Below, piece after piece: positions 26,293 to 34,368 of a stretch of 64,000 nucleotides of DNA. How positions within the stretch are numbered: the first letter of the stretch is position 1; the number at the start of each line of letters is the position of its first letter. The notes under the pieces were generated by a model. The model worked only from the letters and a program-made list of their open reading frames with translations, was not told the origin of the DNA and ran no database searches. This DNA comes from Deltaproteobacteria bacterium (GTDB lineage: Bacteria; Desulfobacterota; Binatia; UBA9968): the NCBI GenBank assembly GCA_016874755.1, contig VGTH01000019.1, positions 36,349 through 100,348 on the forward strand, written 5' to 3'. Made by a program: the position numbers and the translations under genes.

Positions 26293-27192
26293 TCACTCGC
26301 GCAGCTGCGTTTTGGCGGCTTCGGAGATCGCCACCACGGCGGGGTGCTTCAGTTTGCGGTCCAGAGAAACGGCGTAGAAACGTTCGGTCACTTTGCTCAA
26401 GCGGCCAACGATGCGCATATCGTCCTGTTTTCGCACCTCCGCCGCGGCCACTGCCGGCGTGAAAAACAACCCCACACCGCGCCGCCCGAACACATGCAAC
26501 AGCGCGGTGTCTTCAAACTCCGCGACGATCTGCGGCACGATGCTGTGGGCGTCGAACCACTGGTCAAGCGACCGGCGGGCGGTCGTGTTGAGTGTCGGCA
26601 GCAAGAGCGGCGCGCCGTGGAGCGAACGCGGGAAACCACGCTGGAAACGCGCCGCGAGTTTGGCGGTCCCGAGCAGCACCATGGCAGATTCGCCGAGCAA
26701 GTGGCTAAAGGCCTTGACGTTGAGGGCGGCAACGATCGGCCGGTCAGTCAAGACCACGTCGATTTCATTGGATACTAGCGCCGGCAACAACTGCTCGTTG
26801 GTGCCTTCTCGACACACGATGCGGCATGTCGGGCCCAAATTGAGCGCAGGTTGCAATAGCGCGTAAGCCACCAACTTCGGCATGACGTTGGCGACCCCGA
26901 CCGTCAAGCGAGCGAGCCGCCCCTCCGGCCGCCCCTTGAGAGTGCCCATCATTTCCTGCCCCAGGGAAAAGATCTCGTCGGCATAGCGAAACACCACGTT
27001 GCCGGTATCGGTAAGCACGAGTTTGCGCCCGGAGCGGCGAAACAACGCTTCGCCGAGCATGCGCTCCAGAGACTTTATCTGCGCACTGACGGTGGCTTGC
27101 GTGAGCTGCAACTGCTCCGCCGCTTGCCCCACGGTGCCGCGCCGCGCCACGGTCCAAAAGTAGAGCAGATGATGATAGTTGAGCCATTCCAC
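26293..27192 (-). CDS. LysR family transcriptional regulator, NhaR-like
   Basis: A 299-residue regulator. The N-terminal wHTH is NhaR-like (WLNYHHLLYFWTVARRGTV, then LTQATVSAQIKSLERMLG); the C-terminal half is the effector-binding domain. It is divergent from a small gene at 27312, with a 119-base AT-rich spacer. The same arrangement, with paralogous proteins, recurs at 28881-30384. E. coli NhaR responds to Na+; the effector here is unknown. Confidence 0.88.
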   Translation of the reverse strand: MEWLNYHHLLYFWTVARRGTVGQAAEQLQLTQATVSAQIKSLERMLGEALFRRSGRKLVLTDTGNVVFRYADEIFSLGQEMMGTLKGRPEGRLARLTVGVANVMPKLVAYALLQPALNLGPTCRIVCREGTNEQLLPALVSNEIDVVLTDRPIVAALNVKAFSHLLGESAMVLLGTAKLAARFQRGFPRSLHGAPLLLPTLNTTARRSLDQWFDAHSIVPQIVAEFEDTALLHVFGRRGVGLFFTPAVAAAEVRKQDDMRIVGRLSKVTERFYAVSLDRKLKHPAVVAISEAAKTQLRE

Positions 27193-27311
27193 GATGGTCT
27201 TACATTAGTTCGAATTTTTCTAAGGATCAATCAAATATTATGAGATTGTCTAAATTGCAGATTTACACTATGGTCCCCCGGACAAAACGTCAGGGAGGGT
27301 GTGGTTAGGCC
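27193..27311. promoter_or_regulatory. Divergent promoter region of the first NhaR/small-protein module
   Basis: An AT-rich spacer with GTTCGAATTTTTCTAAGGA at 27209-27227. Similar T-tract motifs (GCGGATTTTTCAGAATC at about 29777-29793; CAATTCGGAAAAAACTAAG near 28837, upstream of htpX) occur in the other regulatory spacers nearby. They may be operators for the NhaR-like regulators; sequence similarity only. Confidence 0.35.
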
Positions 27312-27731
27312 ATGGCTTATACACCAAACGAATTCAATTATCAGGACTCCGGCAAGCTATTCGAGCCCGATACGGTGCTGCCGGCGCAATACTATGCAAC
27401 CATCCAAAAGGGCCATCAACAAGATCCTGAACGGCGTCTGATGATCGCGGTGCTGGAAGACGTCGTGGCTTGCCTTTCGGTCAACCCCAAACAATGTTCG
27501 CGGCGCCAGCGCCTCGATTTCTACAGCGCGCATTACTGGGTCAATGCGCCGACGCAGGGCGAGTGGATCTTTTCGTTCCACAACATTTGTGAAACTTTGG
27601 GCTTCGATCCCGAGTATCTGCGCCGCGGTCTCAATCGTTGGGCCAAGCGCTATGAAAATTCCAGCGCTGCTAGGCGTTCGAGCCGCGAGTCGCCGCGCTA
27701 CAAGCCGCTGCGCTTAAGAGCGGTGTTCTAA
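27312..27731 (+). CDS. Conserved small protein of the NhaR-linked module (copy 1)
   Basis: A 139-residue protein, not assigned to a named family. It has an N-terminal helical part (QQDPERRLMIAVLEDVVACL), a central RRQRLDFYSAHYWVNA segment and a C-terminal HTH-like part (WIFSFHNICETLGFDPEYLR). It is paralogous to the product of 29956-30384; conserved positions include PERRLM, LEDVV, SRRQ and DPEYLRRGLNRWAK. Similar proteins are, from memory, widespread in deltaproteobacterial genomes. Divergence from a LysR gene suggests a regulator, perhaps DNA-binding. Confidence 0.75.
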   Translation: MAYTPNEFNYQDSGKLFEPDTVLPAQYYATIQKGHQQDPERRLMIAVLEDVVACLSVNPKQCSRRQRLDFYSAHYWVNAPTQGEWIFSFHNICETLGFDPEYLRRGLNRWAKRYENSSAARRSSRESPRYKPLRLRAVF

Positions 27732-27849
27732 TGCGATTTTAAGCGGGAATCGATTTAGCGAAGATAAACCAGTGGAAAGCGACGTTACTTTGCCAGTGAA
27801 CATGTCAGCGGCGGCAAGGTGGCGATGACAACCGAGCCCGCCGCTCACG

Positions 27850-27881
27850 ACAACCCCGCCGGCTGGCGCCGGCGGGGTTGT
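27850..27881. terminator. Bidirectional hairpin terminator
   Basis: A perfect 14-bp GC-rich stem (ACAACCCCGCCGGC / GCCGGCGGGGTTGT) with a 4-base loop lies between two convergent genes. It lacks a long U-tract but its position fits a shared terminator. Confidence 0.7.
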
Positions 27882-27893
27882 GAAACTTGAAAC

Positions 27894-28781
27894 TTACGCC
27901 ATTTCCAATCTGCGAATCCGATCGTCAAGATCGGGGTGGGTCGACAGCCAGGCCATCAGGCCGCCGCTCTTGCCTGACGAAATTTTTAAGGTCGCGAGCG
28001 AGCCCTGTGAATCATCGGTCAGCTCCAGAGTGCGCTTGAGCTTTCTCAAGCCGGCAAGCATGTTCTCGCGACCGGCTAAGGTCGCGCCGCCGGCATCGGC
28101 CCGGTACTCGCGCGCCCGCGAGAACGCGGCGACCACGAACATGCCAAGGATACTAAAGACGATTTCAAACAAGATCACCGCCCCAAAGTGCACCCAGTGG
28201 CGCATCCTTTCATCAACAAACTGACTGACCGTCCAGGCAATAAGTCGCGCGAAGAACATCACGAAGGCGTTCACTACGCCTTGAATCAAGGTCATTGTCA
28301 CCATGTCGCCGTTGGCGATATGGGCCACTTCGTGGCCAAGAACCCCGTCAGCCTCGTTGCGGTTCATGTAATTCAGCAAGCCGGACGAGACCGCAACCAA
28401 CGAGCGCGACTTGGTCGGACCGGTCGCAAAAGCATTGACCTCCGGGCTGTCGTAGATGCCGACTTCCGGCAGGGCGGGTAATCTCGCGCCCCTGGCTAAA
28501 GCATGGACGCGATCGATGAGCCAGCGCTCATTGGGGTCGCGGGTCATCGGATCGAGGACGCGCACACCCATCATCCATTTGGCCATCACCCTGGACAAAG
28601 CCAGCGAGATAAACGCTCCGGTGAAGCCCCACAAGAGACAAAAGACCGCCAGCGCCTGCAGATTGATACCGCGGTTGCTTAGATAGGGCTGGATTCCTAA
28701 TAGACTGGTTACGGTTGTGATCGTCAGTATGATCAGCAGGTTAACGCCGATAAAAAGCCCGATTCGTTTAGCCATCTGCAT
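27894..28781 (-). CDS. htpX: Membrane zinc metalloprotease HtpX
   Basis: A 295-residue M48B protease. Two N-terminal membrane helices are followed by the zinc motif HEVAH (residues 150-154), two more helices, and the C-terminal STHPDLDDRIRRLE typical of HtpX. The ATG follows a GGAGGGGGGC run. HtpX degrades misfolded inner-membrane proteins. It lies between two copies of the NhaR/small-protein module, so those regulators may serve envelope or ion stress, an inference from position. Confidence 0.93.
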   Translation of the reverse strand: MQMAKRIGLFIGVNLLIILTITTVTSLLGIQPYLSNRGINLQALAVFCLLWGFTGAFISLALSRVMAKWMMGVRVLDPMTRDPNERWLIDRVHALARGARLPALPEVGIYDSPEVNAFATGPTKSRSLVAVSSGLLNYMNRNEADGVLGHEVAHIANGDMVTMTLIQGVVNAFVMFFARLIAWTVSQFVDERMRHWVHFGAVILFEIVFSILGMFVVAAFSRAREYRADAGGATLAGRENMLAGLRKLKRTLELTDDSQGSLATLKISSGKSGGLMAWLSTHPDLDDRIRRLEMA

Positions 28782-28880
28782 GGACTGCCCCCCTCCTTAA
28801 GGGTAAAATTAATATGGTCATCTTACGGGGTTACGGCAATTCGGAAAAAACTAAGCTTTGCATAGCCAGGAACGAAGCTA

Positions 28881-29765
28881 TCAAAGGTGGAACGATTTCA
28901 TGATCTGGCTCGAGACCGGGTTCTCGATTTTACGCGCGGCCGCCACCAGGTAAAATTCTTCATAGACTCCCGGGAGTTGGCCCAGCACCACCAGTTGACC
29001 AGCTCTGATCAGGTCTTCCGCCGCAAAGGTCGGGATCGGGATGATACCGATACCGTCCACGGCCATGAATTTCTGCAATGTCGTATCCTGAGTTTCGGCA
29101 ATGACATCCATGGTTATCTCGGCCGTTTTGAAGTAATGCTCCAAATCATCGCGGAGCCTGCTGTGGGCAGTTGGCAAAATCATCGGCGCCTTCGCCAGCG
29201 AATTGGGAAACTCGGCCTGGAGCGATTTGAACTTGGCTGCGGCGCAGAGACTCACGGGGACCTTGGCGATACTTCGCGAATATAAGCCGCGAGCTTCGTG
29301 GGTTGACGGCACATAGTTGGAAATGAACAGATCGATCTGGTGCAGCGCAAGCTCGCGCACCAGCTCGTCCCCCTTGCCTTCCAATACCGTAACCATGCAG
29401 TCGCCAATTTTGTAAGCAGCCTGTACCACGGCTAGCGTCAAATGCTTGGGCACACTGTCGAGGGCGGCGATTTGCACGTGGGTGCGGGTCGGCACCAGCC
29501 GGTCGTGCAGCACCGCCAGCATTTCATCGCCGGTGCGAAAAATTTCGTTGGCATAGCGCAGCGCCATGCGCCCGGCTTCATTCAAAACCAACTTTTTATG
29601 CTGGCGCTCAAAAAGCTTGACCCCGATGGTATCTTCAAACTGCTTGAGCTGCGCGCTGAGGGTGGGCTGCCCCAAGCGCAGCGTCTCCGCCGCCCGGGCG
29701 ATACTCCCCTCGCTGGCAATCGTCTTGAAATAAAGCAGATGATGATAATTGATCCAAGGCTTCAT
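28881..29765 (-). CDS. LysR family transcriptional regulator, NhaR-like
   Basis: A 294-residue regulator with the same N-terminal pattern (WINYHHLLYFKTIASEGSIA, then LGQPTLSAQLKQFEDTIG) as the product of 26293-27192. The effector domain contains DSVPKHLTLAVVQAAYKIGD. It is divergent from the paralogous small gene at 29956, repeating the earlier module. Confidence 0.88.
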   Translation of the reverse strand: MKPWINYHHLLYFKTIASEGSIARAAETLRLGQPTLSAQLKQFEDTIGVKLFERQHKKLVLNEAGRMALRYANEIFRTGDEMLAVLHDRLVPTRTHVQIAALDSVPKHLTLAVVQAAYKIGDCMVTVLEGKGDELVRELALHQIDLFISNYVPSTHEARGLYSRSIAKVPVSLCAAAKFKSLQAEFPNSLAKAPMILPTAHSRLRDDLEHYFKTAEITMDVIAETQDTTLQKFMAVDGIGIIPIPTFAAEDLIRAGQLVVLGQLPGVYEEFYLVAAARKIENPVSSQIMKSFHL

Positions 29766-29955
29766 AAAACTGTTTCGTTTGCGGATTTTTCAGAATCTAC
29801 CACCTGAGGCGAGCTACGCAAGCGAATATTTCCACACGCACCCTAGTTCGCTTATTGCGATGATTTGCTGCGCCATTATGACTTTGTCCAACGCACGGAC
29901 AAGACTTATGTTTCTGCCACGGTTGGGGACTAGAACCAAAGGAGGCGCCACCCTC
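29766..29955. promoter_or_regulatory. Divergent promoter region of the second NhaR/small-protein module
   Basis: Contains GGATTTTTCAGAATC close to the LysR start and AAAGGAGG (29938-29945) before the small gene. No other feature seen. Confidence 0.3.
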
Positions 29956-30384
29956 ATGACATTTAGGACCAGTGAAAACACGGCAGAAGCTTTCACCATT
30001 GCCGAAAACGACTCGCTGGCTCCCTACGAGTTCTACGCGACGTTCAAGCGGAGCCATTACGCCGAGCCGGAAAAGCGCCTGATGGCGGCTCTGCTGGAAG
30101 ACGCCGTAACCTGCCTGACATTCAACCAGCCCCGTTACTCGCGGCGCCAACAGAAAGAGTTTGCCGCGGCGCACGCCTGGGTCAACGCGCAAGAAGATGG
30201 CGATTGGGTGTTTTCGTTCGTCAACGTCTGCGAAACCCTCGGTATGGACCCGAGCTATCTGCGCGGCGGTCTCAACGAATGGGCCAAGCTGCAGCATCAA
30301 AAGATCTTCGACACTCGGCGGACACGCTCGAAACCGGACCCGGGACTGCGCCACAAACAGATACGCTTGCGCGCTGTCTACTAG
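29956..30384 (+). CDS. Conserved small protein of the NhaR-linked module (copy 2)
   Basis: A 142-residue paralogue of the product of 27312-27731: shared YATFKRSHYAEPEKRLMAAL, LEDAVTCL, YSRRQQKEF, and the HTH-like WVFSFVNVCETLGMDPSYLR. ATG 29956 follows AAAGGAGG; the upstream open frame is the regulatory spacer. Function unknown; likely a DNA-binding or regulatory partner. Confidence 0.75.
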   Translation: MTFRTSENTAEAFTIAENDSLAPYEFYATFKRSHYAEPEKRLMAALLEDAVTCLTFNQPRYSRRQQKEFAAAHAWVNAQEDGDWVFSFVNVCETLGMDPSYLRGGLNEWAKLQHQKIFDTRRTRSKPDPGLRHKQIRLRAVY

Positions 30385-30540
30385 TGCACTGTCTCACGCT
30401 GATTGCACCTTATGCCAAATTTGTGACTGGAGCCCGAGCGGTTCCCAGCCTGGCGCCGGCGTGCGATAGTAGCTTTCGTAGCGGCCCGCCGCGACTGGCT
30501 CTGCCAGCGCTGCGGCAGGTTGCGTTCGGCTCGCTTGGCG

Positions 30541-31200
30541 ATGGCACTGCGGCACTTCACATACTTTTCCCGTTGGCTGATTATCCTGCTCGCGTTGGTC
30601 ACTGGCTGCAGCGAACCGGTCGCCGATTTGCCTGCCGTTCAGCCGCACAGCAGCCAGCGCGTCTGGGTAGCTCACGACGATTGGCACGCCGCGGTCATTC
30701 TACGCGCGGCGGACATTCCACCCGGCAGCCTGGTCGAAGCCCGTGACTTCCCCGACGCCGAGTATCTTGAAATCAGTTGGGGCGACGCGGAATATTTTCC
30801 CGCCGTAACGCCGGGAGTCAGCTCGGCGCTCAAGGCGGCGCTGTGGTCGAGCGGCAGCGTGATTCACATCGTCGGCTTTGGCGGCAACGTCGCCAAAGCG
30901 TATCCGAAGGCGCGCATCATCGAGATTGCGCTGGCTGACGAAGATCTGCGCCGGTTGATTGGCTTCATCGACAGCGACATTGCGAGAGACGATCCGGGCA
31001 AAGCGGCGCCGGCCTCGCCCGGGCTTTTTCCCGGTAGCCGGTTCTATGCGGCGAAAAGCAGTTTCAGCGGGCTGCGCACCTGCAACACCTGGATCGCCGA
31101 AGCCTTCAAAACCGCCGGCCTGCCGGTGCGCACCGCCTGGGTCATGACGGCGAGCAGTCTCGCACGGCAACTGCGGCCCCACGGCACACAAATGCAATAG
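30541..31200 (+). CDS. DUF2459 family lipoprotein
   Basis: About 219 residues with a lipoprotein signal ending LALVTGC (Cys23) and the DUF2459 (urease-region conserved protein, TIGR02117) body: WVAHDDWHAAVIL, EYLEISWGDAEYFP, TCNTWIAEAFKTAGLPV. The ATG at 30541 is preferred; TTG 30520 is an in-frame alternative. Probably an outer-membrane- or inner-membrane-anchored protein of unknown role. Confidence 0.82.
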   Translation: MALRHFTYFSRWLIILLALVTGCSEPVADLPAVQPHSSQRVWVAHDDWHAAVILRAADIPPGSLVEARDFPDAEYLEISWGDAEYFPAVTPGVSSALKAALWSSGSVIHIVGFGGNVAKAYPKARIIEIALADEDLRRLIGFIDSDIARDDPGKAAPASPGLFPGSRFYAAKSSFSGLRTCNTWIAEAFKTAGLPVRTAWVMTASSLARQLRPHGTQMQ

Positions 31201-31237
31201 CCTTGCGCGCTGCGCCCAGACGCGGCAAGCTGGTGCG

Positions 31238-32206
31238 ATGAGTCGGAGTTTCTCCTGTGCCGTGCTGATGCTCGCGCTGGTCAGCTGGCTACAAAGCTGC
31301 CAACCCACCCCTACCGCGCCACCCGCCCCCAGCGAACCGCCGGCGCCAACGCTACCGCCTGCGCCGTCGCCGGAGCCGGCAACGCCGCCTGAACCGACAC
31401 CAGCCACAGTCGAACTGAAAGTCGCGCCGCGAGTCGAACGGAGCCTGCCAGAATCGCAGCTCGCCGCGCCCCAGCGCGACGTGGTTTCGCTCGCGCTCAA
31501 ATACGACAGCCGTCTACTGCGCCGGACGTTGAATCAAAGCACGCACCCCGGCTGGCAGTACCGCATCAATCAGCAGAATCAAATCGTCGGCTTTGATTTT
31601 TCCAACCGCGGCGGCAATCGCATCCTGCCGCAACGTTACGATAGCAGCCGCAATCAATTCTTCGGGCGCGATTTTCAGTTCCGCTTCGACGAGCGCGCGC
31701 GCCAAGATATCCACTTGCTGATCGCCGATTGGGCGCCCGCGCGCGACGGCCAGTTTCGCCTTAGCGAGTTGATGAACAGCATCTTTCTGTTTTTCCCGAG
31801 AATGCACTTGCCGGCGATCGTCAACACGATGGACCGGACCCTTGTGAGCTTGCCGACCGGCGAAGAAGTGGAGTTTAACGCGCGCACCAACGAGGTCGTC
31901 CATGGCGTATTGACCGAAGAACCGGTCGATTTAAACCCCGACCGAAACCTGCGCAGATTTCCAGCAGTCAGGTACACCGGCAAAGGTCTCATGGTGCGCG
32001 CCGATGCCCGCGGCAGCGACCCGCGGCTCAACGGCACGGCCGCGATTCAAAACCGCGGCCCCAATGATTTATGCAGAGTCCCGACACCGGAACTTTGGCA
32101 CAATAGCGGCGCCGTGCGCTTCAAGTTTGCCACCGACGAAGAGTTCGACCGATTCCTGCTTTCCCGCTGTAACTTTGGACTGGGGGAATTAAAAATTAAA
32201 AAGTAA
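31238..32206 (+). CDS. Proline-rich exported hypothetical (lipo)protein
   Basis: A 322-residue protein with a hydrophobic leader (SCAVLMLALVSWLQSC), a possible lipidation Cys, a roughly 35-residue Pro/Ala/Thr/Glu linker, and a globular part of about 240 residues with no family I recognise. The linker would span the cell wall zone or serve as an extended tether. It follows the DUF2459 gene by 37 bases and may be in one operon. Confidence 0.7.
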   Translation: MSRSFSCAVLMLALVSWLQSCQPTPTAPPAPSEPPAPTLPPAPSPEPATPPEPTPATVELKVAPRVERSLPESQLAAPQRDVVSLALKYDSRLLRRTLNQSTHPGWQYRINQQNQIVGFDFSNRGGNRILPQRYDSSRNQFFGRDFQFRFDERARQDIHLLIADWAPARDGQFRLSELMNSIFLFFPRMHLPAIVNTMDRTLVSLPTGEEVEFNARTNEVVHGVLTEEPVDLNPDRNLRRFPAVRYTGKGLMVRADARGSDPRLNGTAAIQNRGPNDLCRVPTPELWHNSGAVRFKFATDEEFDRFLLSRCNFGLGELKIKK

Positions 32207-32257
32207 AAGTTTCCGAGTTCTTAATTTTCTTATTTTTAGTTTTGCATTTGACTTTGC

Positions 32258-33295
32258 CTAGTCTTCGACAACCTGCACCACAGCATCGATCCCCTTCGAC
32301 TTTAGAATATCGACGTATTCTTTTTGTATCGCCGGATCCTCGTCGCCCATCGGAATCATGGTCCAGGCCGGATTGCGGAAGCGATCGTGGCTGTATTTCG
32401 GGCTGTCGCCGCGCATGGCGAAATGGCGCATGGTGCCTTTGCCGGTGTTGAAATGGCCGTGCCACATCAGATCGTCGGGGGAATAGATGGTGCCGACTTT
32501 GAACTCGTGGCGCTGCCGCTCCTCGCCGTCTTTCCAAAGCACGACGAACCCTTCACCCTGGGTGATAATGATCACCGCGCCGGGGCCGTGGCGATGAAAC
32601 GTGCTGCGGCAGCCGGGAGGGAATTCCGACACATGGCAGCCGTAGGTCGTGTCGGCCAGCGTAAAGCGCATGTGCTTGACGTTTTTGCCTTTCATCGGAA
32701 AGTCGTCAAGCGGGAATTCATTGACGTCGGGCACCAAGTTGGTTTCCCAGTAGCGGTCGGTCACATGCTTGTTGTAGCGCAGAAACTCATCGCCGGCGTG
32801 AAAGCGATCGCGAAAGTCGAAGGGGTTACGGAAGATAAAATCCTGGTTGTGAAATATGTTCATCATTGCCGGGCAAGTGGTGCCGACAAACAAACGCACC
32901 GGCTCCTTTGAACCATTGAAGTGAATGTAAGAAGCGTTGAGCGGCATCGCAAAAATCGCGCCGGTCGCCCACTCGAACGTCACCTTGCCCACCCCCTCCT
33001 GCCACACCGAAGTGGCGCCGCGCCCTTTGGCGACGTAGACGATCTCTTCGAACAAGTGGCGCTGCGGCAGCGTCTGACCGGCCGGCGGGATCTCGCAAAT
33101 ATAGGCATCGGTGCGCTGCTGATTGGAAAGATTGACAAAGCTGCCGAGCACGCCCATGCGCTCCCACTTGCCCAACGCTACATCAAGCACGTCGGCAATG
33201 ACGTTGCCTCTGACGATGGGAATCCCTTCTTTGGCTTGCAACAGATCGTAAGGCGTCGGGCCGAAATCCAAGTGTTCGCGAAACGGCAACAGCAT
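32258..33295 (-). CDS. Bicupin domain protein
   Basis: A 345-residue double cupin paralogous to the product of 22429-23517 (RHLFEEIVYVAKGRGATSVW versus RHLFEETMYILKGRGATSVW; second site FHRHGPGAVIIITQGEG). In the first motif one metal His position reads LPQRHLFEE, so the usual HRH is QRH: the first site may bind metal weakly. ATG 33295 follows AAGGAG. Divergent from the solute-binding protein at 33379. Confidence 0.85.
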   Translation of the reverse strand: MLLPFREHLDFGPTPYDLLQAKEGIPIVRGNVIADVLDVALGKWERMGVLGSFVNLSNQQRTDAYICEIPPAGQTLPQRHLFEEIVYVAKGRGATSVWQEGVGKVTFEWATGAIFAMPLNASYIHFNGSKEPVRLFVGTTCPAMMNIFHNQDFIFRNPFDFRDRFHAGDEFLRYNKHVTDRYWETNLVPDVNEFPLDDFPMKGKNVKHMRFTLADTTYGCHVSEFPPGCRSTFHRHGPGAVIIITQGEGFVVLWKDGEERQRHEFKVGTIYSPDDLMWHGHFNTGKGTMRHFAMRGDSPKYSHDRFRNPAWTMIPMGDEDPAIQKEYVDILKSKGIDAVVQVVED

Positions 33296-33378
33296 GAGGC
33301 GGGCTCCTTGATTAATTTTTCTTCTTGTTATCAAAAAGAACGACGCGCGACCAGTCGCGCTTGCAAGGAGAAAATCTT

Positions 33379-34368
33379 ATGACGCGAAATGCCTTCACCA
33401 GCCTTCTGTTAATTTCGCTTTGTCTCGGCGGCAGCCAGGCCGACAGCGCCACCCAGCTAACCCGCGTGCTGCTCACCACCGGTTCGGTGAGCGAGCGCGA
33501 GGCGGCGATCTACGTGGCCCAGGAGCAGGGCTACTTCCGCAAGTACGGCCTCGACGTGCAGTTTGTTCAAGCGCGCAGCGGGCCGGTGGGCATGGCGGCG
33601 CTCAGTTCCGGCGAGTCGCAGTTTCATTGGGGCTCGGTCTCCGGTGCCAATCTCGGCGCCATCGCCGAAGGGGCCGATATCGTTTTCGTCGCCGGCTTCA
33701 TCAATCGCTTGACCGGCATGTTCATGGCGCAGCCGAAAATCAAAACGCCGGCCGAGCTCAAAGGCAAAAGCGTCGGCGTGAATAGCCTTAGCGGCGGCGG
33801 CTGGATTTTTTCCATGTTGACGCTCGATCATTGGGGCCTCTCGCCCGAGCGCGACAAAATACAGTTTCGCTCCCTGGGCGACCAGACGGTGATGGTGCAA
33901 GGTTTTCAGACCGGCATCGTCGACGCGGTGTTGGTCGGCTATGCCCATGGCAGAAACTTGCAGCACAAAGGCTACACGGTGCTCGCCGACGTGGAGAAAT
34001 TGCCGATCGCCTATCAGGGCTCGGGGCTGATGTCGCGGCGCGCCTTCATGAAGTCCAATCCTGCCGTCGCCGAAGGCGTGTTCCGCGGCCTCCTCGACGG
34101 CGTCAACTTCATTCGCAATCCGGCCAACAAAAGCGAAGTGATCCGCGCATTGGTGAAAGGCATGCGGCTGCGCGGCCCGGAGGACGCCGAAGAAGGCTAT
34201 CAAAGCCTGCCGACGCTGTACGACAAGAAAATCTATCCTAGCGCAGACGGCATCCGCAACGTTATTCGACTGCTGGGCGGCACCAACGAGAAGATTCGTC
34301 GCCTCAGAGCTGAGGATCTGGTCGAGGACAGTGTGCTTCGTAAACTAGAGAAAGAAGGACGCTTTTAG
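33379..34368 (+). CDS. ABC transporter substrate-binding protein (NMT1/THI5-like)
   Basis: A 329-residue binding protein with a signal peptide (FTSLLLISLCLGGSQADS). ATG 33379 follows AAGGAGA. Landmarks: AAIYVAQEQGYFRKYGLDVQ, AELKGKSVGVNSLSGGGW, and the C-terminal EDLVEDSVLRKLEKEGRF. Divergent from a bicupin, another receptor-plus-enzyme pairing. Its end overlaps the convergent amine oxidase gene by 24 bases. Confidence 0.88.
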   Translation: MTRNAFTSLLLISLCLGGSQADSATQLTRVLLTTGSVSEREAAIYVAQEQGYFRKYGLDVQFVQARSGPVGMAALSSGESQFHWGSVSGANLGAIAEGADIVFVAGFINRLTGMFMAQPKIKTPAELKGKSVGVNSLSGGGWIFSMLTLDHWGLSPERDKIQFRSLGDQTVMVQGFQTGIVDAVLVGYAHGRNLQHKGYTVLADVEKLPIAYQGSGLMSRRAFMKSNPAVAEGVFRGLLDGVNFIRNPANKSEVIRALVKGMRLRGPEDAEEGYQSLPTLYDKKIYPSADGIRNVIRLLGGTNEKIRRLRAEDLVEDSVLRKLEKEGRF

